Assembly (NCBI GenBank): GCA_902806105.1
Contig: CADCVI010000252.1
Span: 1 to 19,252 of the forward strand
Direction of reading: 5' to 3'
Source of the DNA: an uncultured Rubrobacteraceae bacterium
Lineage (GTDB): Bacteria > Actinomycetota > Rubrobacteria > Rubrobacterales > Rubrobacteraceae
DNA: 19,252 nt
The position numbers and the translations under genes are program-made. Below are positions 6,883-13,386 of the stretch, piece after piece (positions within the stretch are counted from its first letter, which is position 1; each line of letters starts with the position of its first letter). The notes below the pieces were generated by a model. The model made no database searches. It was not told where the DNA came from and saw nothing but the letters and a program-made list of their open reading frames with translations.

Positions 6883-8148
6883 ATGGCGACAACAAAACCG
6901 GTGGTAGATCGGGAGAAGAGCACGGAGAGGATCCGGCGAGACGTCGAGACGCTGGCGGGTCCGGACTACACGAGCTCCGACGAGGCGATCCGCCGCTACG
7001 CCTACACCCCGGAGTACCGCAACACCCTGGACTACTTTATCCGCGAGCTGGAAGCTCTAGGCTTCGAGCACCACGAGGATCCGGTCGGCACCCTCGTCGC
7101 CCGCAACCGTCCACCCGGAGAGCCCGTCTTCGGCGTCGGCTCCCACTGCGACTCGAACCGCAACGGCGGCAAGTACGACGGCACTTTAGGCGTGGTGACG
7201 GCGCTCGAAGTCTGCCGGCTGAACGAGGAACTCGGGCTCGGGCTGCCGCTTCAACTCGTCTCGTTTCTGGAGGAGGAAGGCTCGGGCTTCGGACAGATGC
7301 TCCTGGGCAGCAGGATCATGGCCCAGAGGGTGACGGAGGAGGAGCTCAAGGAGAGCTTCCGGGCGGTGGACGACGGGCGTCCGTTCTGGGAGCACGCCGA
7401 GGAGGCCGGCTACGACCCCGCGCGCTGGCGCGATTCCGTCCACGTCCTCGACGACCTGTACGGCTGGATCGAGCTGCACATCGAGCAGGCCCGCGTCCTG
7501 CAAGACACGCAGAAGCGGGTAGGCATCGTCGACGCCATAGCAGGCTACGTCCACGCCGACCTGACGATCCGCGGCCGCTCCGACCACGCGGGCGCCACCC
7601 CCATGGGCCTCCGGCTCGACGCGGGCCTCGTCGCCGCCGAGTGCATGCTGAGGTTGGAGAAGCTCGCGACCGGGGCCGGGCGCGGCACTGTGGGCACCGT
7701 GGGCGAACTCGCGCTCTCGCCCGGCCTCATAAACGCGATCCCCGGCACGGCACGATTCTCCCTCGACGTGCGCGGCCCCGACGAGGAGTCGTTCCGTGGC
7801 GTCGCCCGCGGCCTCGTGGCGTTCGCTGAGGATGCGGCGGGGCGGCGAGGCATGACCGTCGAGTACCGGGAGCGCCAGACCCTCTCTCCGGTCGCCCTGG
7901 ACGCTGGCGTCGTGGGGGCGCTCCAGTCGGCGGCGGAGGAGAGCGGGGAGCCGTTCACGAGGATGCACTCGGGGGCGGCGCACGACACCATGAGCATCGC
8001 GGACCGGGTCCCGAGCGCGATGGTCTTCGTGCCGTGCAAGGACGGCATCAGCCATTCGCCTGAAGAGGACGCGGATCCGGCGGACGCGGCCCTTGGGGCG
8101 GAGATCATGCTGAACGCCATCAACACGCTCTCCCCCACCGCGCCGTAG
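6883..8148 (+). CDS. M20-family N-carbamoyl-L-amino-acid hydrolase / allantoate amidohydrolase-like
   Basis: This is a 421-residue bimetal amidase of the hydantoinase/carbamoylase (M20) family that hydrolyses N-carbamoyl or ureido groups, releasing CO2 and ammonia. Metal and catalytic residues are visible: His88 in GVGSHCDSN, Asp99 in GGKYDGTLG, Glu131/Glu132 in LEEEGSGFG, His199 in LHIEQARVL and His391 in GISHSPEE. The dimerisation/lid domain includes GRSDHAGATPM (231-241) and NAIPG. Two usual residues differ: EEGSRF reads EEGSGF and HIEQG reads HIEQA, suggesting a shifted specificity. A GAGAGGAG ribosome site precedes the ATG. Directly upstream of the hydantoinase, it forms the classical hydantoinase-carbamoylase pair that turns 5-substituted hydantoins or dihydropyrimidines into amino acids. 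Allantoate or ureidoglycolate-type substrates are alternatives. Confidence 0.9.
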   Translation: MATTKPVVDREKSTERIRRDVETLAGPDYTSSDEAIRRYAYTPEYRNTLDYFIRELEALGFEHHEDPVGTLVARNRPPGEPVFGVGSHCDSNRNGGKYDGTLGVVTALEVCRLNEELGLGLPLQLVSFLEEEGSGFGQMLLGSRIMAQRVTEEELKESFRAVDDGRPFWEHAEEAGYDPARWRDSVHVLDDLYGWIELHIEQARVLQDTQKRVGIVDAIAGYVHADLTIRGRSDHAGATPMGLRLDAGLVAAECMLRLEKLATGAGRGTVGTVGELALSPGLINAIPGTARFSLDVRGPDEESFRGVARGLVAFAEDAAGRRGMTVEYRERQTLSPVALDAGVVGALQSAAEESGEPFTRMHSGAAHDTMSIADRVPSAMVFVPCKDGISHSPEEDADPADAALGAEIMLNAINTLSPTAP

Positions 8149-8212
8149 AGGCCCAGACCGTAATGCACGCGATACCACAGATTGCCTCCGAGAGGCGGCA
8201 GAGAGGAGTAGG

Positions 8213-9634
8213 ATGTCCGTTCTCATAAAAGGCGGTCGCATCGTGACGGCCGGCGACGACTACGTGGGGGATGTCTTTATCGAGGGTGAGAGCGTCTCAC
8301 TCATCGGAAGGTCGCTCGAGGTGCGGGCCGACAAGGTAATCGACGCTAGCGGCAAGTACGTCATACCGGGGGCCGTAGACCCCCACACCCACATGGAGAT
8401 GCCGTTTGGCGGTACCGTCTCCTGCGACGACTTTACCTCGGGCACGATCTCTGCCGCGTTTGGGGGGACCACGAGCCTCGTAGACTTCTGCCTCCAGACG
8501 CCGGGCCAGAGCCTCCCCGACGCGCTCGCGACGTGGCACGAGAAGATCGAGCGCACGAAGCCCGTGATCGACGTGGGCTTCCACCTCGCGGTCACCGACC
8601 TCACGGAAGGGGGCAACCTGGAGGACCTTGCGAGGATGCCCGACGAGGGCGTCACGAGCTACAAGCTTTTCATGGCCTACAAGGGCGCCATCATGGTCGA
8701 CGACGAGACGCTGTTCAAGACGATGCAGGTCGCGGCGGAGACGGGCGCCCTGGTGATGGTTCACGCGGAGAACGGCGACGCCATCGACGTCCTGGTCAAG
8801 GAGGCGCTCGCCGAGGGGAAGACCGAGCCGAAGTGGCACGCCGCTACGAGGCCCCCGCTGACGGAGGGCGAGGCGACGAACCGGGCCATACAGCTCGCCC
8901 ACGTGGCCGGGGCGCCGCTCTATGTAGTCCACGTCTCGTGCAAGGAGTCGATCGAACCCATAGCCCGGGCCCGCACGGACGACTGGCAGGCCTGGGGCGA
9001 GACGTGTCCTCAGTACCTGTTCCTCGACGAAACGGTCCTGGATCAGCCGAACTTCGAGGGGGCGAAGTACGTCTTCACCCCGCCACCCAGAGCGAAAGAG
9101 AACCAGGAGCACCTGTGGCACGCGCTCTCGACGGGCGTCCTCTCCGTGGTTTCGACCGACCACTGCCCGTTCAACTGGGACGGCCAGAAGACGCTCGGCA
9201 AGGACGACTTCTCGAAGATCCCGAACGGCGGCCCGGGGATCGAGAACCGCCTCCACATGCTCCACCACTTCGGCGTGCGTGAGGGGCGCATCTCCATGAA
9301 CCGCCTGGTGGAGCTCGTCTCTGCCAACCCGGCAAAGTTCTTCGGGATGTACCCGAAGAAGGGCACCATCGCCGTCGGGAGCGACGCCGACATCGTGGTC
9401 TTCGACCCGGAGAAAGAACACACCATCTCCGCCCGCACGCACCACTCCAACATCGACTACAACCTGTTTGAGGGCACCGAGGTCGTGGGCGCCCCCGACA
9501 CCGTCCTCGTCCGCGGCAAGGTCATCGTCGAGAACGACGAGCTCGTGGGCTCCCCGGGCGACGGCCGCTTCGTCCGCAGGGCCCGGTTCGGCGAGCAGTT
9601 GACCGATGCCGGGGCAAGCGCCGGAGGTCGTTGA
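8213..9634 (+). CDS. hydA: Dihydropyrimidinase / D-hydantoinase
   Basis: This is a 473-residue amidohydrolase that opens the ring of dihydropyrimidines, hydantoins or related cyclic imides to N-carbamoyl acids. The binuclear metal set is complete: His58/His60 in VDPHTHMEM, carbamylated Lys151 in SYKLFMAYKG, His184 in VHAENGD, His240 in HVSCKES and Asp316 in STDHCPF; Tyr156 is the usual transition-state residue. The length and the C-terminal SARTHHSNIDYN block match the family. Animal dihydropyrimidinase also hydrolyses succinimide-type imides, so the substrate range may be wide. No dihydropyrimidine dehydrogenase gene is visible, so reductive uracil catabolism is not shown here. Its TGA is followed one base later by the ATG of the next gene, so the two are tightly coupled. 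Confidence 0.93.
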   Translation: MSVLIKGGRIVTAGDDYVGDVFIEGESVSLIGRSLEVRADKVIDASGKYVIPGAVDPHTHMEMPFGGTVSCDDFTSGTISAAFGGTTSLVDFCLQTPGQSLPDALATWHEKIERTKPVIDVGFHLAVTDLTEGGNLEDLARMPDEGVTSYKLFMAYKGAIMVDDETLFKTMQVAAETGALVMVHAENGDAIDVLVKEALAEGKTEPKWHAATRPPLTEGEATNRAIQLAHVAGAPLYVVHVSCKESIEPIARARTDDWQAWGETCPQYLFLDETVLDQPNFEGAKYVFTPPPRAKENQEHLWHALSTGVLSVVSTDHCPFNWDGQKTLGKDDFSKIPNGGPGIENRLHMLHHFGVREGRISMNRLVELVSANPAKFFGMYPKKGTIAVGSDADIVVFDPEKEHTISARTHHSNIDYNLFEGTEVVGAPDTVLVRGKVIVENDELVGSPGDGRFVRRARFGEQLTDAGASAGGR

Positions 9635-9635
9635 T

Positions 9636-10283
9636 ATGAGCGACGAAAATACCCGCGAGATCTACGAGCGCGCCCGTCTCGGGGGAAGCGTGGCCCTGGG
9701 TAAGCACCCCGCCGTGCTCGTGGTGGACCTGAGCCGCGGCTTCACGGACCCGGCGGCCTCCCTGGGATCTGACCTAACGGCGGTGGTGGAGGCGACGAAC
9801 CGCCTCCTCGCGGTCGCCCGGGAGGGCGGCCTGCCGGTGATCTTCACCACCATCGGCTTCGAGCCGAACCTCAAGGACGGCTCGCTCTGGCTCCAGAAGG
9901 TACCGTCGCTGGGCGAGCTCCAGGTGGGCGGCGAGTGGGTCGAGATCGACCCGCGCCTCGGGCGCCGGGAGGAGGAGACGGTGATCCTCAAGAAGGGCGC
10001 CTCGGCCTTCTTCGGGACGAACCTGCCCTCGGTGCTCGTCTCGCAGGGCGTGGACAGCGTAGTCCTGTGCGGCGCCACGACGAGCGGATGCATCCGCGCC
10101 ACCGCCGTCGACCTCCTGCAATACGGCTACCCGACCCTCGTCCCCCAGGAGTGCGTGGGCGACAGGGCCCGGGGCCCGCACGAGGCGAACCTCGTGGACA
10201 TCCAGGCCAAGTACGCCGATGTCGTCCCCCTCGAAGACGCCCTCTCGTACATGGAAGGGATCTCGAAAGAGAAGATCCGGTAA
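9636..10283 (+). CDS. Isochorismatase-fold amidohydrolase (N-carbamoylsarcosine amidase/maleamate amidase-like)
   Basis: This is a 215-residue cysteine hydrolase. The triad Asp31 (VVDLSRGFTD), Lys120 (ILKKGASAFFGT) and Cys152 (GATTSGCIRATAVD) is complete. The TTSGCxRATAxD nucleophile block is the form seen in N-carbamoylsarcosine amidase and maleamate amidohydrolase rather than in nicotinamidase or true isochorismatases. Such enzymes release ammonia from an N-carbamoyl group or a half-amide. ATG 9636 is chosen over the in-frame ATG at 9606 because GGAGG (9623-9627) lies 8 bases before it and it starts one base after the hydantoinase stop. This coupling suggests it acts directly on the hydantoinase product, giving the operon a second possible decarbamoylase or half-amidase next to the M20 enzyme. 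The substrate is not determinable. Confidence 0.88.
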   Translation: MSDENTREIYERARLGGSVALGKHPAVLVVDLSRGFTDPAASLGSDLTAVVEATNRLLAVAREGGLPVIFTTIGFEPNLKDGSLWLQKVPSLGELQVGGEWVEIDPRLGRREEETVILKKGASAFFGTNLPSVLVSQGVDSVVLCGATTSGCIRATAVDLLQYGYPTLVPQECVGDRARGPHEANLVDIQAKYADVVPLEDALSYMEGISKEKIR

Positions 10284-10391
10284 GTCGACGTAGAAGACGC
10301 TCGCGGGGTCGAGGACAGAGTTCCGGAGCCACCGAAGAGCACGCGCGGGTTTTCCGTGCGGCAAACGAACATCGCGGAGAAGGAGGAGAGC

Positions 10392-11405
10392 GTGGAGAGC
10401 TGGAGGAATCGGAAGACCCTTATCCTGAGTCGCGCCGAGATGGTCGGGTTGCTCACGCCGGAGGAGTACAACGATCGCGTCGAGCACGCCTACCGCGTGC
10501 ACGGCGAGGGACGCTACTACATGGAGCCCAAGGGCCACATCGTGCTCGACAAGTACCCAGGGGAGTGGGAGGTGATGCCCTCCTACATAGAGGAGCCCGA
10601 GGCCGCAGCGTGCAAATGGGTCTCGATACGCGAGGAGAACCGCGAGAAGTTCGATCTTCCGACCGTATTCTCCATCCTCATCTACACCCATCCCGAGACA
10701 GGCTTCCCGCTCGCAATCTGCGACGGCAGCCACCACACGGTGATGCGCACCGGGGCTGCGGCGGCGGTCTCGGCGAAGCACCTCGCGCGCAGGGACAGCA
10801 AGGTGCTCGCCATCGTCGGCGCGGGCAACATGGCGGAGGGCGCTCTGGCGTGCTGCAACGAGGTCTTCGAGTGGGAGGACGTGCGCATCTGGAGCCGTTC
10901 CCAGGCGACGCTCGACGGTTTCGTCAAGGACCAGCAGCCACACTACGACCGCTTCGAGATCAAGGCTTCCACGAAGCTGGAAGAGGTGGTACGGGGCGCG
11001 GACGTGGTGGTCACGCTGACCCCCGCCAGAGGCCCGATCGTGGAGGACGCCTGGATCTCCGAGGGCGCCCACATCGCTGCGGTCGGGGCTGACAAGGAGG
11101 GGGATCAGGAACTAGACTCCGGCATCCTCAAACGGTCCCGCGTCTTCGTCGACGACATTCGCCAGTGCCGTACCGACGGCGAGATAAACGTCCCGCTCCG
11201 CGAGGGCGTGATCTCCGAGGACGATATCGCGGGCGAGATCGGCCAGGTTGTCATCGGAAAGCTCCAGGGCCGTACCTCCGAGTCCGACATAACCGTCTTC
11301 GACTCCACGGGCTTCGCGCTCCAGGATTCCGCGACCGTTCCACTGGAGTACGAACGGGCGCTGGCAGCCGGGGTCGGCATCGAGAAGAAGATGATCTCGA
11401 CCTGA
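10392..11405 (+). CDS. Ornithine cyclodeaminase / mu-crystallin family protein
   Basis: This is a 337-residue NAD(P)-binding protein of the ornithine cyclodeaminase, alanine dehydrogenase and mu-crystallin (ketimine reductase) family. The first domain has the substrate-side Lys76 in CKWVS and the DGSHHTVMRTGAAAAVSAKHLAR stretch (111-133), partly conserved across the family. The Rossmann loop IVGAGNMAEG spans 141-150, with Met where many members have Gln. The GTG at 10392 follows AAGGAGGAG at 10380-10388; GTG 10356 is in frame but lacks a ribosome site. It is the last gene of the operon, 108 bp after the cysteine hydrolase. Members cyclise or deaminate amino acids or reduce cyclic imines, so it may process the amino acid released upstream. 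Whether it is a cyclodeaminase, a dehydrogenase or a ketimine reductase cannot be told from sequence. Confidence 0.88.
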   Translation: MESWRNRKTLILSRAEMVGLLTPEEYNDRVEHAYRVHGEGRYYMEPKGHIVLDKYPGEWEVMPSYIEEPEAAACKWVSIREENREKFDLPTVFSILIYTHPETGFPLAICDGSHHTVMRTGAAAAVSAKHLARRDSKVLAIVGAGNMAEGALACCNEVFEWEDVRIWSRSQATLDGFVKDQQPHYDRFEIKASTKLEEVVRGADVVVTLTPARGPIVEDAWISEGAHIAAVGADKEGDQELDSGILKRSRVFVDDIRQCRTDGEINVPLREGVISEDDIAGEIGQVVIGKLQGRTSESDITVFDSTGFALQDSATVPLEYERALAAGVGIEKKMIST

Positions 11406-11466
11406 CCGGATACCAGCCAGAGCCTTCGCGCGCATGATCGGGGACCTACGATCCTCTAGAAGCAAC

Positions 11467-11665
11467 GAGGCTCCCGCGGGATAGCGCCATCCCTTCGGGC
11501 GTCCAACGCCGAGCGAGAAGTACCGCCTGCACAGGGTAGCGAACAGCGCTCGAGGAGGCCCCGAGATGGCCGTGAGCGGCGCGTCGGAGTTTACCGAACC
11601 CCGGCGCGCCGCTGTCGCTTGAGAAGCCCATCGCCACGCCCACGGCTGGCGACTACCAGAGGGTG
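11467..11665 (+). mobile_element. Possible decayed IS200/IS605 (TnpB) right-end remnant
   Basis: The 346-bp stretch between the OCD-like gene and the first dehydrogenase has no complete gene. In one plus frame from 11467 it reads a short peptide interrupted by stops (NEAPAG, stop, then EKYRLHRVANSARGGPEM, then stop). This pattern is of the type I recall from the non-conserved tails of actinobacterial TnpB genes, where the guide (omega) RNA region is read through. The stretch is rich in RNA-like stems and ends with GAAGCCCATCGCC followed by an imperfect GGCGA return arm, like a broken IS605 right-end hairpin. No TnpB catalytic core or TnpA is present. The call rests on pattern memory and is tentative. 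Confidence 0.4.
11575..11613. other. Long stem-loop inside the gene-free stretch
   Basis: Arms AGCGGCGCG (11575-11583) and CGCGCCGCT (11605-11613) pair perfectly over 9 bp. The 21-base loop contains a further TCGG/CCGA pairing, giving a two-level hairpin. It is consistent with a structured RNA such as a TnpB-type guide scaffold, or simply a transcript-end hairpin between convergent genes. Confidence 0.5.
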
Positions 11666-11678
11666 GGTCTACACCGCC

Positions 11679-11701
11679 GTCCCGAGAAGCACCGTCGGGA
11701 C
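11679..11701. terminator. Weak hairpin between convergent genes
   Basis: GTCCCGA and TCGGGAC form a 7-bp stem around a 9-base loop, about 50 bp past the minus-strand dehydrogenase stop and 270 bp past the plus-strand OCD-like gene. No U-run follows. It is a candidate terminator for the minus-strand transcript. Confidence 0.35.
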
Positions 11702-11751
11702 CACCCCGATGCAGGGTAGCGGGTAGGCTTCGAGACCCGGTTGCACGATGT

Positions 11752-12519
11752 TTAGTATCGCCCGACGAGCAGGCCGCCGTCCACCACGATGGTCTGGCCC
11801 GTCATGTAGCGGGCCGCGTCCGAGGCGAGGAACAGGATGGCGTCGGCGATGTCCTCGGGCTCCCCGACCCTGCCCATCGGGATAAACTCCGCCGCCTGCT
11901 CCAGCCCCACGGGGCCGAGCGAGTGCTGCTCCGAGAGGGCCTGGGCCGTCCTTATGTAACCCGGGGCGATGCCGTTGACGCGCACCCCGTCCCGGGCAAG
12001 CTCCACCGCCAGGCCGCGCACGAGGCCCACGATGCCCGCCTTCGCCGCCGAGTACTGGACGTGCTCGTCCCACCCGTAGGCCACCCCCATGATGGACGAG
12101 ACGGCGACCATGCTCCCCCTCCCGGCCTCGCGCATCGCAGGAGCCGCGGCGCGGCAGACGCGCATCACGCCCTTCAAGTCGATCTCGTGGGTCTGGTCCC
12201 ACTTCTCGTCCGTAAGATCGGCCAGGGGTACCTTGTGCGCGATCCCGGCGTTGGCGATAACGGCGTCCAGGGGACCGTACCGCTCCTCCGCGTCCCTCAC
12301 CACGGCGTCCGCCTGCTCCGTGCTCGTCACGTCGAGGCTGTGGTACTCGGCCTCCCCGCCGTCCGATTCGATCCCGGACGCGACCGCGCTACCTTCGTCG
12401 TCGAGGACGTCGGTCACGATGACCCTGTAGCCCGCGCCCGCGAACGCCCGCGCCGTGGACGCCCCTATACCTATTCCGGCCCCCGTTATCAGTACGGTAG
12501 GCTTCCTCTCGCTCTGCAT
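11752..12519 (-). CDS. Short-chain dehydrogenase/reductase (NAD-type), copy 2 of tandem pair
   Basis: This is a 255-residue classical SDR oxidoreductase. It shows the nucleotide loop TGAGIGIG (12-19), Asp37 at the end of strand 2 (favouring NAD(H)), the ANAG motif (89-92), catalytic Ser142 with Tyr156 and Lys160 in YSAAK, APGYIRT near 185, and a C-terminal GQTIVVDGGLLVGRY. A GGAGGGAGG site precedes the ATG. It is the third gene of the minus-strand MFS-SDR-SDR unit. It is clearly a relative of the preceding SDR but not a recent copy. The likely job is NAD-linked oxidation of a hydroxy intermediate, substrate unknown. The gap to the upstream SDR (48 bp) contains a hairpin. Confidence 0.88.
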   Translation of the reverse strand: MQSERKPTVLITGAGIGIGASTARAFAGAGYRVIVTDVLDDEGSAVASGIESDGGEAEYHSLDVTSTEQADAVVRDAEERYGPLDAVIANAGIAHKVPLADLTDEKWDQTHEIDLKGVMRVCRAAAPAMREAGRGSMVAVSSIMGVAYGWDEHVQYSAAKAGIVGLVRGLAVELARDGVRVNGIAPGYIRTAQALSEQHSLGPVGLEQAAEFIPMGRVGEPEDIADAILFLASDAARYMTGQTIVVDGGLLVGRY

Positions 12520-12533
12520 GCTGTCCTCCCTCC

Positions 12534-12553
12534 GCCGGTCGCGGACGACCGGC
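12534..12553 (-). promoter_or_regulatory. Hairpin in the SDR-SDR intergenic gap
   Basis: GCCGGTCG (12534-12541) and CGACCGGC (12546-12553) form a perfect 8-bp stem with a 4-base loop. It lies within the 48-bp gap, just upstream of the ribosome site of the second dehydrogenase. It could tune translation or transcript stability within the operon. Confidence 0.45.
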
Positions 12554-12567
12554 CTTGTGGCCTTTCT

Positions 12568-13317
12568 CTAGAGCATCACGTCGCCCGAGTTCGGCCCTAG
12601 GGTCTGGCCGACGTACAGGGACGCCGCGTCCGAGACGAGGAACGCGACGGTCTCCGCGACCTCCTCGGGCTCGCCGAACCGGCCGAGCGGCAGCTCGGCG
12701 GCCTTCGTGTTGCGCCAGTCCTCCGAGAGACCGAGTACAAGCTCGGTGTTTATAGGACCGGGCGCGACCGCGTTCACCCGGACGCCACCCTTGGAGACCT
12801 CGCGAGCGATGGATTTCGTGAGGCCGATGATCCCGGCCTTGGCGGCCGAGTAGTGCGAGAGCTCTACGCCCCCGATCTGGCCGAGCTGCGAGGCGACGTT
12901 GACCACGACCCCGCGGCCTCGCTCCAGCATCCCCGGCAAGACGGCGCTCGTGCACAGGAAGGTACCCCCGAGGTGCACCGCGATCATCTTCTGGAAGTCT
13001 TCGAAGGTCAGCTCGACGAAGGTCTTCTGCTGCAAGAATCCGGCGTTGTTCACCAGGACCTCGACCGGCCCGAACGCCTCCTCCGCCGCCCGCACGATCC
13101 CGGAGACGGACTCGGGGTCCGAGACGTCGCCGGGGGTAGCGACGGCCCGTCCGCCCGCGCCTTCTATCCCGGAAACGACCTCCTCGGCGTCTTCGCCCTT
13201 GAGGTCGTTGACAGCTACCCTGTAGCCCTCCTTCGCGAGCTTCTCGGCGATGGCCCGTCCTATGCCGTTCCCGGCCCCGGTAACCAGGACCACCCTTCCG
13301 TCCTCGGCCACGTCCAT
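12568..13317 (-). CDS. Short-chain dehydrogenase/reductase (NAD-type), copy 1 of tandem pair
   Basis: This is a 249-residue classical SDR. It has the cofactor loop TGAGNGIG (13-20), Asp38 after strand 2 (favouring NAD(H)), NNAG at 90-93, catalytic Ser143, Tyr156 and Lys160 (YSAAKAG), and APGPINT near 187. The family's usual DGG near the C-terminus reads NSG here (GPNSGDVML), which is unusual and may affect the substrate lid or tetramer contacts. An AGGAGGAGG site lies just before the ATG. It follows the MFS gene after a 69-bp gap holding a strong hairpin, so its expression may be reduced relative to the transporter. A dehydrogenase acting on the imported compound or its breakdown product is inferred from context. 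Confidence 0.88.
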   Translation of the reverse strand: MDVAEDGRVVLVTGAGNGIGRAIAEKLAKEGYRVAVNDLKGEDAEEVVSGIEGAGGRAVATPGDVSDPESVSGIVRAAEEAFGPVEVLVNNAGFLQQKTFVELTFEDFQKMIAVHLGGTFLCTSAVLPGMLERGRGVVVNVASQLGQIGGVELSHYSAAKAGIIGLTKSIAREVSKGGVRVNAVAPGPINTELVLGLSEDWRNTKAAELPLGRFGEPEEVAETVAFLVSDAASLYVGQTLGPNSGDVML

Positions 13318-13333
13318 ACCTCCTCCTGTGAAA

Positions 13334-13367
13334 AGGGGGCGGGCCGGCTCTTACCGGCCCGCCCCCT
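13334..13367 (-). terminator. Terminator/attenuator between MFS and SDR genes
   Basis: A perfect 14-bp, almost all-GC stem (13334-13347 with 13354-13367) encloses a 6-base loop. Read on the minus strand it ends in CCCCC followed by TTTT, the layout of an intrinsic terminator. It sits just after the MFS stop and about 16 bp before the SDR start, so the dehydrogenases depend on read-through or an unseen promoter. Confidence 0.75.
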
Positions 13368-13386
13368 CAAACTTTCGCCCCTTCGT

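Noticed and set aside
6883..9634. Complete reductive pyrimidine (uracil) catabolism
   Set aside because: Dihydropyrimidinase-like and carbamoylase-like genes are present, but no dihydropyrimidine dehydrogenase is visible in the window.
8213..10283. Creatinine or N-methylhydantoin breakdown via N-carbamoylsarcosine
   Set aside because: The cysteine hydrolase resembles carbamoylsarcosine amidase, but the ATP-dependent N-methylhydantoinase (HyuA/HyuB type), creatininase and sarcosine oxidase genes are not seen, so the pathway is not supported.
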